Numbered from the stretch's first letter, positions 1 to 10,413 are shown. The stretch is 64,000 nt of DNA from Acidisoma sp. L85 (GCF_009765865.1 NZ_LMUQ01000073.1:156111-220110), one strand, 5' to 3'. Numbers and translations are program-made. The notes: generated from the sequence alone by a model not told the origin.

Positions 1-1
1 T

Positions 2-1826
<1,825 letters not shown>

Positions 1827-1886
1827 CCGGCGAAAGTGAGGAATCTTACTTCGGCGGAGCTGCGGATAATTCACGCGGCATTGACA

Positions 1887-2426
1887 TTGGACTTCTAAGG
1901 CCGCTCCGATGACCAACGGAAGTCGGCAAGCATCTCGGTCGCCCGCACGCCCCCTCGGGGCAAGCTCGGGCCTCCAGCACGGCAATCCGGCGATCCAATG
2001 ACTGCGACATCGTCCTCACGCCCCTCGCTCACCCCACGAGACGACTGCCAATGTCTGGCGAGGGCTTGGTGCTTTGCATGCGCCAAGATCTGCCTCTTCT
2101 GAAGGTGACATTCCGAGTGGCATCCAGACGGAGGCCTTTTGTAGAACAGCGCCAGTCGCATTGGCCTCCAAGGCCCCAAGACGGCGGATCAACGAGATAG
2201 CATCCAGATCGCTCCCCCCGGCATGCAGACGAGATCCCATGAGCGATCGAGGAACGCGACGTTTTCGCGGCCGGCAGCCGCGCCCCTCCAAAATATCAAT
2301 GCTGGCGTGTGTCGACGGCTCGTCTGGCGCGGCTGAGCCCGCAATCACCTCGAGAGTGCTGCAGGACGCTTCGGACGATAGTCCCGCCACCAAAGGATCG
2401 TGCCCCTCCGTTCAGAGCGCTCTTGA
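1887..2426. other. Intergenic region, no supported gene
   Basis: About 540 bases between the IS right end and the end of the glycosyltransferase gene. Several overlapping open frames exist on both strands, but none gives a recognisable protein or a convincing start. A minus-strand frame starting at 2010 (MSQSLDRRIAVLEAR..., with a GAGGACG ribosome site) runs straight into the IS terminus. It may be the head of a small gene cut by the insertion, but the family is not recognised. I see no tRNA, terminator or repeat. Confidence 0.4.
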
Positions 2427-3665
2427 TTACGGAGTGGAAAGCGGCGACAGGCGGCGCAGCGAGGATGCATAGCGTCTCCCAGCAAGCTCATTAAACACTG
2501 CTCCATGATATTTACTTAAATACACCTTTGCTTTCGTCTCGTTTCGGCAATATGTCGCGAAATCATTGTCAGCCGACAAACCACTAGCATCTTCGGCACA
2601 CCAAGCATGGATCATGCCTTCATACCAGTTTAAGAACCTGTATCCCTTTAGGCTGAGTTTTCTGAACCAGTCAGTTCCGATGTCGAGACTCAGTGTGCCG
2701 AACGGTTCGATCTCTCCGATCGGGGAAACGAGATTTCGCACCATCTGAAGATTGACCAAGCACCCAAACTCATTGAGGCGGCATTCCGGGAAAGGCATTG
2801 GGCTTTCGCGGTCGATGCCCTCGATAAAGGTGCGCGGCGAGGGGTGATTTTGAACGATCGCGGCGGCCTCTGCATAGTCAGGCTTGTAATTTGCGTAGGT
2901 GTTGCCGTCACAGAAGCCGGCACTGTGGGCGGGGCAATTCCAGCACTGCCCAACCCGTCCGACGCCCGCGTATTCTTGACCTTCCAATCTCCGAAGCATG
3001 CCTCCGATGATATCGGTCTCGTAGAGACAATCGTTGTGGGTAAGGAACAAAAAGGGCTTGTCGCTTTCCTCCCAACCATACTGATAGCGTATGGAACGTC
3101 GATAATCATCTTGCTTGAGGCGCTGCTTGTCCGTGAAGGCGACCCCAATGTGATGCTGCGGTTTGAAATGCACGATGCTCTTGTGGCGGAAGCATTCGAC
3201 AACTGACACTACTTCGTCGTCGAAGGGTTGCTGCCTCTCTTCCTGAAAGTATATCTTGTCGATATGCTGACTGCAATGCTGGAGGAGTGATGCTAGAGTT
3301 ATGGCAGTTTGGTATGGTTTGCCATAGGCGCAAATTACGACATCCACCAAATTCCGTGGCTGTGTCGGATCCTCCCGACCGGTTGCATCATCTGCTGACG
3401 AGCGTAGAGTTGCATCTACATCCGGTTCCAGCAATTTCCACTGATCTTTATGCACGAGATTGATGTGTGGCTCGACCGCTCGATCATCAACTGTCGCTTC
3501 CGCGATGAGCCAATACTTGTCAACCTCGCCGGCAATGACGCCTCTAAGGAGCACGCCTTTTCGCACGGCCCTCTTTTGATCGTCAGGCAAATCGCGTGAG
3601 TGACGGAGTTTGGACTTTAAGAAAGTATCTATGAGAGCGAGCCACTCTCGCCGCTCTGGAGACAT
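2427..3665 (-). CDS. Glycosyltransferase family 2-like protein
   Basis: A predicted cytoplasmic transferase of about 412 residues. An N-terminal region of about 105 residues (helical, then WLIAEATVDD and INLVHKDQWKLLE) is followed by a GT-A-like domain starting VDVVICAYGKPYQTAITLAS, the usual nucleotide-sugar beta-alpha-beta start. A THNDCLYETDIIGGML segment sits where the DxD-like motif is expected. The C-terminal part contains several Cys (GQCWNCPAHSAGFC), unusual for simple GT2 enzymes and possibly a metal site. I chose ATG at 3665; a TTG at 3692 would add nine residues. The gene stands alone beside an IS element and is visibly less GC-rich than the genes from 7.7 kb onward, which suggests horizontal acquisition. 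Acceptor and product are unknown. Confidence 0.72.
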   Translation of the reverse strand: MSPERREWLALIDTFLKSKLRHSRDLPDDQKRAVRKGVLLRGVIAGEVDKYWLIAEATVDDRAVEPHINLVHKDQWKLLEPDVDATLRSSADDATGREDPTQPRNLVDVVICAYGKPYQTAITLASLLQHCSQHIDKIYFQEERQQPFDDEVVSVVECFRHKSIVHFKPQHHIGVAFTDKQRLKQDDYRRSIRYQYGWEESDKPFLFLTHNDCLYETDIIGGMLRRLEGQEYAGVGRVGQCWNCPAHSAGFCDGNTYANYKPDYAEAAAIVQNHPSPRTFIEGIDRESPMPFPECRLNEFGCLVNLQMVRNLVSPIGEIEPFGTLSLDIGTDWFRKLSLKGYRFLNWYEGMIHAWCAEDASGLSADNDFATYCRNETKAKVYLSKYHGAVFNELAGRRYASSLRRLSPLSTP

Positions 3666-4216
3666 CAATTGAGCCACCGCACCCTCGACCAATGGAATAT
3701 CCCGCTCACATGAGAGCGGTTTAGCCTTTGCTGCCTCGCTTGAAGGGATGGCGGCCTATTGGTTCACCATTTGCCTTCAAGTTCGGCATTCGCAGAAGAG
3801 ACCCAGGCTAGCGCAAATGGGTGCGAGCGCATACCGTGTTAGGGCTTTGATGGACCCAGCCAAGACCTTAGCAGGACTGGAGAACGGAACCGATGACGAC
3901 CGTGTGCGTGACGTCCCGCGGTTAGACTGCGGGCACGACGAGTCGCGGCGCGTTGGCGGCGGGCAGGCCGTCAAATCGTGGCTGAACCTGCACTGGCGTG
4001 GTCGAGACAGCAATGGTGTTGTTGCGGTGATTTGTCCTGGGCATTGCCTCTCGCCATCCGAACCGTGGTGGGCCGCCGGATGGATCAGGTCTTCGACAAC
4101 TTTATTTCCGCTTTCGGCCGCACCTGCTTGACGGTGGCGGAAACGGCTCCAAAACAGCTCGCTCAGAGCTGGTCAGAAGGCGGGCAAAGGGGGCCCTTCC
4201 GCCTTACGAGCCAGAG
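3666..4216. other. Intergenic region, no supported gene
   Basis: About 550 bases between the start of the glycosyltransferase gene and the end of the peroxiredoxin gene. A plus-strand open frame at 3748-4131 and a short one ending at 4220 have no recognisable domain or convincing ribosome binding site, and look like decayed sequence. The left end presumably carries the glycosyltransferase promoter. No RNA gene or clear terminator was seen. Confidence 0.4.
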
Positions 4217-4801
4217 CTAAACGCCGCGCAAGCTGCTCTCTTGTGAGAGCCATGCAACAACATCCGCGGCGTTCCGGTCCGGCGGGAATACGGGATAGAA
4301 GACGTGGGTTATGGTTCCATCATCGATGATGAGCGTGAATCGCTTTAACAGTGTCATGCCGCTCGCTTCGAAGGTCGGCAAAGCCAGCGCCTTGGTCAGC
4401 GCCTCAGCTTCATCGGACAGTAGTGGAAACGGAAGGTGCAGACGTTCCGCCGCCTCGGCCTGAAAGTTAGTGTCCTGTGTCGATAGGCCGAAAACATGGC
4501 TGGCCCCGAGGGCCTGGAGCTCCGCGAAGTGATCCCGGAAAGCACAGGATTGAGGGGAGCAACCGCGCGCCCCCGGGATCATGTCCCAACCCTCAGGATT
4601 GGGGATGCCGGGCCGACCAGTCCGAGGATAAGCATAAACCACGGAGCACCCCGGAAGCGCCGCGAGGTCCACAGTGCGACCATCCGTCGCGGCCAGCGGG
4701 ACCGAGGGTAGCTTGGCGCCCATTAAATGCTTGATCGCTCCGTCGTCCTGAGGAGCCGGAATGCTCGTCCAATCCGGCGTATCAACGAAGGTTTCCGCCA
4801 T
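4217..4801 (-). CDS. Peroxiredoxin, PrxQ/BCP-like with an insertion
   Basis: A thiol peroxidase that would reduce hydroperoxides in the cytoplasm using a C-x4-C pair. The 194-residue protein has a redoxin fold (LPSVPLAATDGRTVDL...VVYAYPRTG). The motif GCSPQSCAFRDHF contains Cys81 (peroxidatic) and Cys86 (resolving), spaced as in PrxQ/BCP proteins. Between the YPRTG strand and the cysteines there is an insertion (PGIPNPEGWDMIPGAR) that ordinary BCP lacks; it marks a distinct subgroup. ATG at 4801 is chosen because AGGGAGA lies just upstream; an open extension of 49 residues to 4948 has no conserved content. The divergent neighbour is a LysE exporter, with 266 bases between the starts. Confidence 0.85.
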   Translation of the reverse strand: MAETFVDTPDWTSIPAPQDDGAIKHLMGAKLPSVPLAATDGRTVDLAALPGCSVVYAYPRTGRPGIPNPEGWDMIPGARGCSPQSCAFRDHFAELQALGASHVFGLSTQDTNFQAEAAERLHLPFPLLSDEAEALTKALALPTFEASGMTLLKRFTLIIDDGTITHVFYPVFPPDRNAADVVAWLSQESSLRGV

Positions 4802-5067
4802 CAGACATCTCCCTGCTGCCAAGCGACGTGATTGCCTGCAAGCCGTCGCCTGGCCGATGGTGATACCCGACGATTTTAACTCTGATACGGATCGAGCGCA
4901 CGCCGAGTTTTGTGGGGTCTCCCCGGCAAGGGATGTGGATTGTCTCATTCCGGAGAAGACGCGCTGGTCCGCGTAGTGCCGCCCAGGCCGACCGTGCTGA
5001 TGGCGACTTCCCCCGCCGCGAAATACCCCGCCCTTTCGCGGTGAGGCGATAGCTGGCAGCCTGGGGC

Positions 5068-5673
5068 ATGCTCGTGTCGCTGCTACCCTTTTTGGCCTTC
5101 GCCATCGTGGCCTCCGCGACGCCGGGTCCGAACAACCTCATGGTATTCTCGGCTGCCGCCACGCACGGCCTTCGGGCCACGATCCCACTCATCCTTGGAA
5201 TTGCGTTGGGCTTCGGGGTTCTGGTTGCCGTGGTCGGCAGCGGCCTCGCGGGTCCGCTCACGCGCTATCCCCCGCTCTACACCGCGCTGCGCTTGCTGGG
5301 CGCCGCTTGGCTGTTGTTTCTCGCCTGGAAAATCGCGCGGGCAGGGAGTAAATCCTTGCCCACCAAGGCGGCATCGCGCGCCCCTATGGGGTTTTGGGGC
5401 GGAAGCGCGTTCCAGTGGGTCAACCCAAAGGCCTGGATCCTGGCGTTGGCCACGACCGCGATCTACACGGTGCCGGGCCACAACCTTTATGCCCAAGTTT
5501 GCTCGCTGGCGCTGATTTTCGTTCTTATTTCCGTGCCATGCGTTGGAATGTGGGCGATTCTTGGACTAGGCGTCAGCCGGCTTCTCGAATCTCCGGCACG
5601 CTTACGCTTCTTCAATTTGCTCATGGGGGTGCTTTTGGCCGCCTCGGTCATACCGGTGATCTGGGATAGGTAG
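5068..5673 (+). CDS. LysE/RhtB-family amino acid exporter
   Basis: An inner-membrane efflux protein of the LysE superfamily, whose members export amino acids such as lysine, threonine, homoserine or cysteine derivatives. The 201 residues show the family signature ATPGPNNLMVFSAAATHGLRA in the first 40 residues, about six hydrophobic segments, and the conserved FQWVNPKAWILAL before the fourth. The length is normal for the family (about 200-210). It is a single gene divergent from the peroxiredoxin. The substrate cannot be read from the sequence. Confidence 0.88.
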   Translation: MLVSLLPFLAFAIVASATPGPNNLMVFSAAATHGLRATIPLILGIALGFGVLVAVVGSGLAGPLTRYPPLYTALRLLGAAWLLFLAWKIARAGSKSLPTKAASRAPMGFWGGSAFQWVNPKAWILALATTAIYTVPGHNLYAQVCSLALIFVLISVPCVGMWAILGLGVSRLLESPARLRFFNLLMGVLLAASVIPVIWDR

Positions 5674-5796
5674 TTGCCAAGATGCTTTTCTGGCGTCATG
5701 CGACATCTACCACTATTGGGTGTTCAGAATTTACTTGCTCCGGAACAGAATTTGTTGACACTTCCAGTCAATATCACAAGAAACTGGAGGGCGGCT

Positions 5797-6225
5797 ATGA
5801 GTGGTACACAATCCGGGACATGCTTTTGCGGTGCTGTCGAGATCAAAGTGACCGGCGAGCCGAATGCAATGGGCTATTGCCATTGTGAATCATGTCGTTC
5901 GTGGTCGGCTGGCCCCGTCAATGCTTTCACACTTTGGTCGCCAGAGGCCGTGGAGGTGACAAAAGGCGCGGAGAACATCGCGACATTTCAAAAGACAGAT
6001 ATGAGCCAGCGCCAATTCTGCCAGCTTTGTGGCGGCCACGTGATGACCGCGCATCCTCCTCTGAATATGATTGACGTCTATGCGGCAACGATACCAGGGC
6101 TAACCTTCGTGCCCCAGGTGCATGTTAACTACGCCAACACCGTTTTGCCGATGCGAGACGGGCTGCCAAAGTTGAAGGACTTTCCGGCCGAATTTGGTGG
6201 CTCCGGCGAACTCGTTGCGGAATAG
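5797..6225 (+). CDS. GFA family (glutathione-dependent formaldehyde-activating-like) zinc protein
   Basis: A small zinc-binding protein of 142 residues with the GFA fold. Cysteine motifs are visible: TCFCGAVEIKV near the N-terminus, YCHCESCRSWSAGP at about residues 28-41, and FCQLCGGHV at about 74-82. In Paracoccus Gfa the family was linked to the formaldehyde-glutathione adduct, but most members, including this one, have no proven reaction. ATG at 5797 is preceded by CTGGAGGG; the longer open frame from 5674 adds 41 unsupported residues. It is probably transcribed alone; a 9-bp hairpin follows at 6276-6299. Confidence 0.82.
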   Translation: MSGTQSGTCFCGAVEIKVTGEPNAMGYCHCESCRSWSAGPVNAFTLWSPEAVEVTKGAENIATFQKTDMSQRQFCQLCGGHVMTAHPPLNMIDVYAATIPGLTFVPQVHVNYANTVLPMRDGLPKLKDFPAEFGGSGELVAE

Positions 6226-6275
6226 GTCGATTGCGGGGCTTTAGTCTCACCCGGCCGGAGATATCGTAAAGCGGT

Positions 6276-6299
6276 CGCAGGCTGCTTTAACAGCCTGCG
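6276..6299 (+). terminator. Perfect 9-bp hairpin downstream of the GFA gene
   Basis: CGCAGGCTG and CAGCCTGCG form a perfect inverted repeat with a six-base loop CTTTAA. It lies 50 bases past the GFA stop codon. No T-run follows, so it would be a factor-assisted terminator or an mRNA-stabilising hairpin rather than a classical intrinsic terminator. Confidence 0.4.
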
Positions 6300-6386
6300 A
6301 CATTCGCGATGCGGACAATCGTCAATCCGCCGGCTGGACCGGCTCCCAGGCGACCTAGGCCAGAATGGGCCTGTGGACGGCGCTTC

Positions 6387-6412
6387 GGAGGGTGGTTTCC
6401 GCCCTCCTTTTT
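6387..6412 (+). terminator. Intrinsic terminator
   Basis: GGAGGGTGG pairs with CCGCCCTCC around a TTT loop (one bulge), followed at once by TTTTT at 6408-6412. This is a classical rho-independent terminator reading on the plus strand. It separates the GFA gene from the DUF4239 gene. Confidence 0.7.
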
Positions 6413-6461
6413 GCTTGTTGCGGCCCGTGAAATCGGCCGGCGGGTATGCTAGCTTCGAAAA

Positions 6462-7238
6462 ATGTCCCTCACTATCGCGTTGATCGTCATCTTGTTCTCG
6501 ACGCTTATGGCCGCCTTCGCGAGCATCGCCGTGCATCGGAAGGTCCACCTGGATGTCCGGCGGCGCCATAGCGAGGTTGGGACCGCTGTCTTTCTTCAAC
6601 TCGGGGTGATCTTCGCTGTTTTGTTAGCATTCGTCTTCAGCGAGGTCTGGAGCCAGTATAACGCGGCCGCGAGCGCGATTGAATTCGAGTGTGGTTCTCT
6701 CGAGGATGCGGCGACGCTCATGAGCGCGATGCCTGCAGATCAGGCGCGGCCGCTTCTCGCGGCCGAAGCTGCCTATGTTGCTTCCGTCGTGAAAGACGAA
6801 TGGCCCGAGATGTTCGCGAATCGCGCACCGAACAACGGCGCGGACCGGAAGCTCACAAGTCTGATCCAAAACGTCGTGCGGCTGCGGCCGACCAGCCCGG
6901 CGGATCTAGGGACACGACAGCAACTGTTGATTTACCTGGAGCAGGCACATAGCCAGCGAACCATGAGGATCTTCCAGCTGGCGAGCGGTATTCCCATTTT
7001 TCTCTGGGCGCTTTTGATAGGCTTGGGCGCGATCCTAGCTGCATTCGTGACCATGGCAGGAGTTGAAAGCGGTCGCGCGCTTGCAAGCTTCTCGATGACG
7101 TTCGCTGCGACAGTCGCCGCGATCCTCGTCCTGATTCACCTGCTCGACTATCCGTTCGAAGGAGCGCTCGCCATGCAGCCTGATCATTTTGTCACAACGT
7201 TGCAGAAAATCACGGCGCTCGAGCACTCGTTGCAATAA
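6462..7238 (+). CDS. DUF4239 (bestrophin-like) membrane protein
   Basis: A predicted inner-membrane protein of 258 residues. There are two N-terminal hydrophobic segments (residues 3-22; about 43-62, FLQLGVIFAVLLAFVFSEVW), a soluble helical region of about 110 residues with the conserved pattern NAAASAIEFECGSLEDAATL, and two C-terminal segments (about 173-193 and 205-225). This is the layout of the DUF4239 family, for which channel activity has been suggested only from weak similarity to bestrophins. It is a single gene after an intrinsic terminator. No function can be assigned. Confidence 0.75.
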   Translation: MSLTIALIVILFSTLMAAFASIAVHRKVHLDVRRRHSEVGTAVFLQLGVIFAVLLAFVFSEVWSQYNAAASAIEFECGSLEDAATLMSAMPADQARPLLAAEAAYVASVVKDEWPEMFANRAPNNGADRKLTSLIQNVVRLRPTSPADLGTRQQLLIYLEQAHSQRTMRIFQLASGIPIFLWALLIGLGAILAAFVTMAGVESGRALASFSMTFAATVAAILVLIHLLDYPFEGALAMQPDHFVTTLQKITALEHSLQ

Positions 7239-7348
7239 GAAATGGCCCTCCATGTCCTAATAGTCTCGCAAACTCTCGCCTTGCGTGAGCTTGCCGTCTA
7301 TTGTGGTGATGAGGGCTAGAAAAGCCCACGTTTAAGTCAGGAGCGGTG

Positions 7349-7645
7349 ATGCCAACAGATATTCGAGTCGTGGCGATACTCAAGTTCAAAGCCGGCAAAA
7401 AGGACGCGGTGGCAGCGGCCATTCGTGGCTGCCTGCAGCCCAGCCGCGCGGAGCCTGGCTGTCTTTTTTACGTTCCGCATTGGGACAAGGAAGACGACCA
7501 ACGGGTCGTGTTCGTTGAGCATTGGCGGAGCCAGGACGACCTCGACAAACACATGCAGACCCCTCACTTCAGTGCCCTGATCGAGAAGCTCGACGGTCTG
7601 CTCGATGGTGCTCCAGACATTCGGACCCTAACAGAGTTTGAGTAG
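7349..7645 (+). CDS. ABM-domain (antibiotic biosynthesis monooxygenase-like) small protein
   Basis: A dimeric alpha-beta barrel protein of 98 residues. The sequence VAILKFKAGKKDAVAAAIRG...PGCLFYVPHWDKEDDQRVVFVEHW fits the ABM superfamily, whose members include cofactor-independent quinol oxygenases and heme-degrading enzymes. ATG at 7349 follows CAGGAGCG; a GTG lies three bases earlier. The gene is 70 bases upstream of the GntR gene at the edge of the catabolic cluster and may belong to it: YgiN, an ABM member, acts on quinols, and the cluster is expected to produce hydroxyquinol. That link is inference. Confidence 0.8.
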   Translation: MPTDIRVVAILKFKAGKKDAVAAAIRGCLQPSRAEPGCLFYVPHWDKEDDQRVVFVEHWRSQDDLDKHMQTPHFSALIEKLDGLLDGAPDIRTLTEFE

Positions 7646-7717
7646 TCCCTGCTCGGAGGTGACAGCTTGGGAGCCTAGTGGCTCGTCGGCTGTCCAGGTG
7701 AGTATCGCAGCCTAAAC

Positions 7718-8455
7718 ATGTCCTCGCGCGCTGGGAGATTGAGTTTGTCGGAGGAAAGCGGAACGCGCGAGACGATGGCGTCGTCCGTTTACACCCAGCT
7801 GCGAGACGAGCTGCTGCATTGTCGTATCCAGCCGAACAGTAAACTCCGCGTGGAATGGGCGGTCGCGCGATATGGCGCGGGCGCCTCGCCCGTAAGGGAG
7901 GCGCTGAACAGGTTGGCGTCGGAGGGGTTGCTCGATCGGCGGGACCAGCGCGGCTTCTTCGTGACACCAATCACTCTCGAAGAACTCGAGGAGCTGACGA
8001 GAACGAGATGCTGGCTGGAGGAGCGCGCCCTACGCGAGAGCATGCTCCACCGGACGACGGAATGGGAGGAGACAATCGTGCTCTCGCTCCACCGTTTGTC
8101 ACGCGTGCCGAGGCGGATGGCGAACACCGGCGCCTATAACCCGGAATGGGAGGCGCGGCACCGCGCCTTTCATCGCGCCCTCATCGCGGGATGCCGCTCA
8201 CAACCGCTGATAGGTTTTTGCGAACAGCTTGCGGATCGCGCCTATCGCTATCGGCAGGTAGCGCGTGAGGGGGTCGGCGCGCCGCGAAACGAACTCACGG
8301 AACACAACGACATCGCGTCAAAAGTGATCGAGGGCAATATAGACGCCGCGGTGGACGCCCTGATGCATCACTACATCCTCACCAGCGAGCTATGCGCCAG
8401 TGGCCTCGTTCAACAGCCCGATGCGGCAGTTGTCGTTGCATCCGCCGCGGGATAG
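7718..8455 (+). CDS. GntR-family regulator, FadR/FCD subfamily
   Basis: A one-component transcription regulator of 245 residues. The N-terminal winged helix (about residues 20-90) shows the GntR pattern VYTQLRDELLHCRIQPNSKL...ASPVREALNRLASEGLLDRRDQRGFFVTP. The C-terminal part is a helical FCD effector domain containing the metal-ligand type histidines in EARHRAFHRALIAGC and LTEHNDIASKVIEGN. Such proteins usually sense small organic acids. It is convergent with the intradiol dioxygenase gene (five bases between stops) and close to the divergent promoter region 10231-10483, so it is the obvious candidate to control the left catabolic module. ATG at 7718 was used; ATG at 7775 is possible. Confidence 0.9.
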   Translation: MSSRAGRLSLSEESGTRETMASSVYTQLRDELLHCRIQPNSKLRVEWAVARYGAGASPVREALNRLASEGLLDRRDQRGFFVTPITLEELEELTRTRCWLEERALRESMLHRTTEWEETIVLSLHRLSRVPRRMANTGAYNPEWEARHRAFHRALIAGCRSQPLIGFCEQLADRAYRYRQVAREGVGAPRNELTEHNDIASKVIEGNIDAAVDALMHHYILTSELCASGLVQQPDAAVVVASAAG

Positions 8456-8473
8456 CCGAGCTTACTCCGCGGC
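8444..8473. terminator. Inverted repeat spanning the convergent gene ends
   Basis: GCCGCGG at 8444-8450 and CCGCGGC at 8467-8473 form a perfect seven-base stem around a 16-base loop that contains both stop codons of the convergent GntR and dioxygenase genes. It may end transcription in both directions, but there is no T-run. Confidence 0.35.
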
Positions 8474-9322
8474 AAGAGGAACGTCGTTCCTGGCAAGCCG
8501 GAATGTAAGATCGATGACTGGCCGCCCATCCTTCTGCTCGGCAGCCACGATCAACGATTTGCGCACCCCGAAAACCGCGTCGCTGCCGAGATAGCGGTCA
8601 CCCGCTACGAAAATCTCGGTAGTGACGGAACGGTGACCGGGCGCCATCACAAGGAAATGAAAATGTGCCGGTCGCCATGCGGTTCGGCCACCGGCACGCA
8701 GCAATTCGCCAACGGGGCCGTCGTCCGGAACCATATAAGGTCCCGGCAATACTGTGGTGAAACTAAAGGTGCCATCATCCGCGCAACGCATCTTGCAGCG
8801 GAAGGCATTGTCCGGAACTGCGTCGTCTTGAGTAGCGTAGAGACCGTTCTCCGCCGTCTGCCACATGTCGATCGCCGCGCCGGGTACGGGTGCCCCATCA
8901 ACATCGACGACGCGACCGAGCACCAGCTGTCCGGTTCCATCAGCGGTCGGCCTCAGATCTCCGCCAAGCGGAACCTGCGGGCTATCCGACGCGTAAAACG
9001 GTCCGAGCACGCTGCCTTCTGTCGCGCCCTGCGGTGCGTCCGTCATATCGACGAGTGAACTCAGCCCCAGCACATCCGACAGCAACATGAACTCGTCGCG
9101 CTTATCCGAGCTGATCTCGCCGCAGCGAAACAGAAAGCCAATCGCCTCGGCCCATTCGGCATGGGTAAGCTGGTTTTCCCGCGCGAAGCTGTGCAGATGT
9201 CCTACGAGGCTGTTCAGCAACTGCTGTTGTCGTGGCGTCTTCATGACGAAGGAGGCGATGACCTTCTCGGTGACATTCGCCGGGCTGATATCATAGGCGG
9301 GAGTCTGACTTTGGCGATCCAT
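8462..9322 (-). CDS. Intradiol ring-cleavage dioxygenase, hydroxyquinol 1,2-dioxygenase type
   Basis: A non-heme Fe(III) enzyme that cleaves a hydroxylated catechol between its vicinal hydroxyls. The 286 residues contain the dioxygenase N-terminal helical linker domain (about 1-105) and the catalytic beta domain. The iron ligands are visible as Tyr in NGLYATQDD, Tyr in GPYMVPDDGPVG, and two His in WRPAHFHF. VLGPFYASDSP and VDMWQTAENG are typical of the hydroxyquinol/chlorocatechol group. The preferred start is ATG at 9322 with AGGGAAA upstream; a GTG at 9340 overlaps the stop of the preceding FAH-family gene, so the two are co-transcribed. It is clearly diverged from the second copy at 31370, so the two may act on different trihydroxy- or tetrahydroxybenzenes. 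Confidence 0.88.
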   Translation of the reverse strand: MDRQSQTPAYDISPANVTEKVIASFVMKTPRQQQLLNSLVGHLHSFARENQLTHAEWAEAIGFLFRCGEISSDKRDEFMLLSDVLGLSSLVDMTDAPQGATEGSVLGPFYASDSPQVPLGGDLRPTADGTGQLVLGRVVDVDGAPVPGAAIDMWQTAENGLYATQDDAVPDNAFRCKMRCADDGTFSFTTVLPGPYMVPDDGPVGELLRAGGRTAWRPAHFHFLVMAPGHRSVTTEIFVAGDRYLGSDAVFGVRKSLIVAAEQKDGRPVIDLTFRLARNDVPLAAE

Positions 9323-9336
9323 GAGGGTTTTCCCTG

Positions 9337-10230
9337 TCACGCGGCGACGAGTGGCGAAGCGGCTCGTTGCGCCACCTCATCCTGGATGACATTGCGCAGA
9401 ACGCCAATTCCTTCGATCTCGACCTCCGCGACATCTCCATGTCGCATCCACAAGGGCGGCTTGCGCGCATGGCCGACGCCGGAGGGTGTTCCCATCACAA
9501 CGACATCGCCTGGCTCCAAGGTAATGCATTCCGACAACAGCGCGAGGGTTTCCGCCACTGGGAAGATCATCTCCCGCGTATTCGCATTCTGCACCACTTG
9601 GCCGTTCAGCCGGCAGGTGATGCTGAGGCCGCTGGCCCCGCGTGGCAATTCGTCAGCGGTCACCAGGTAAGGACCGAAGCCGCCGGATTGTTCGAAATTC
9701 TTGCCCATCGTCCACTGAATCGTCTTGCGCTGATAGTCGCGCACGGAGGCATCGTTGAAGCAGGAATACCCGTAGACTGCATCGACCGCCTGTTCAGGCG
9801 TGGCGTGGCGGATGGGTGAGCCAATCACCAGGGCGAGCTCTGCCTCGTAATCAAGCTGCTCGGAGACGATCGGGCGGATGATAGGGGCGCCATGCGCCGT
9901 CAGGCTCCGAGGGCAACGCAGGAAGATGGTGGGCCAGGAAGGGCGCTGATAGCCTCCCTCCGCCGCATGCTCCGTATAGTTCAGCCCGAGGCAGAGCATC
10001 TTGCCGGCCGACGGGATCAGGGGTCGGAAGGTTATGCTTTCGGGATTGAGAAGCGAGTGGCCGGCCCCAACCGCCGCTAGAGCTTTGTCGCGTAAGACGG
10101 CTCCGCCGGTGATGAATTCGACGAGTTCGCTGGGAAATCCCTCATCCAACCCGGTAAGATCGAGGATACCCCCCTCTTGCGCGATGCCGACCGCGGGTCG
10201 GCCGTTCTTCAAGAACGATAGCAGACGCAT
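9337..10230 (-). CDS. Fumarylacetoacetate hydrolase (FAH) family protein
   Basis: A metal-dependent enzyme of 297 residues acting on oxo acids, typically hydrolysing a C-C bond in a beta-diketone or decarboxylating/hydrating a 2-oxo acid. The FAH domain covers about residues 70-290. Conserved parts are LCLGLNYTEHAAE, the metal-site Glu pair in DYEAELALVIG, YSCFNDASVRDYQRKT and VVMGTPSGVGHARKP. ATG at 10230 with GAGGGAAC upstream is chosen over a longer frame. It is first in a two-gene operon with the intradiol dioxygenase. Because the mdc genes lie just across the divergent promoter, I infer that it might release malonate from a ring-cleavage product. The exact reaction cannot be read from sequence. 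Confidence 0.86.
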   Translation of the reverse strand: MRLLSFLKNGRPAVGIAQEGGILDLTGLDEGFPSELVEFITGGAVLRDKALAAVGAGHSLLNPESITFRPLIPSAGKMLCLGLNYTEHAAEGGYQRPSWPTIFLRCPRSLTAHGAPIIRPIVSEQLDYEAELALVIGSPIRHATPEQAVDAVYGYSCFNDASVRDYQRKTIQWTMGKNFEQSGGFGPYLVTADELPRGASGLSITCRLNGQVVQNANTREMIFPVAETLALLSECITLEPGDVVVMGTPSGVGHARKPPLWMRHGDVAEVEIEGIGVLRNVIQDEVAQRAASPLVAA

Positions 10231-10290
10231 TGTTCCCTCGTTTTCCCACCCTTCCCAAGGATCTAGCATCGGCGAACAGGTCCGACAAGG

Positions 10291-10302
10291 AAAATCGATA
10301 TT
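10291..10302. promoter_or_regulatory. Candidate operator half, AAAATCGATATT copy 1
   Basis: AAAATCGATATT occurs here and again, identically, at 10380-10391 in the 253-base divergent promoter region between the FAH-family gene and the SDR gene. The core is nearly palindromic. The 89-base spacing, about 8.5 helical turns, would allow looping by a regulator such as the GntR protein at 7718. This is pattern only; no consensus was matched. Confidence 0.4.
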
Positions 10303-10379
10303 TCGCTTGGAATGGTAAGTTCTGACGACGACACCGCGAACGGATCATATTACCGCGCAATGTGCATTGCAGCATAATA

Positions 10380-10391
10380 AAATCGATATTC
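10380..10391. promoter_or_regulatory. Candidate operator half, AAAATCGATATT copy 2
   Basis: Second exact copy of the 12-base element at 10291. It lies two bases from the palindrome at 10394-10413 and about 95 bases upstream of the SDR start, a normal position for control of the 13-kb left operon. Confidence 0.4.
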
Positions 10392-10393
10392 CA

Positions 10394-10413
10394 TGTTTAC
10401 ACTTGAAAACATA
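10394..10413. promoter_or_regulatory. Candidate palindromic operator
   Basis: ATGTTTACACTTGAAAACAT is a 20-base imperfect palindrome with perfect ATGTTT/AAACAT arms. It lies 70 bases upstream of the SDR start at 10484, in AT-rich sequence that stands out from the high-GC surroundings. It is a plausible regulator site or part of the promoter. Confidence 0.45.

Noticed and set aside
2016-2494. Several overlapping open frames of 60-132 residues on both strands
   Set aside because: They exclude one another, give low-complexity Arg/Pro-rich products and match no family.
3748-4131. 127-residue open frame on the plus strand
   Set aside because: No recognisable domain, unusual composition for a real protein, and poor start context; probably chance frame in decayed DNA.
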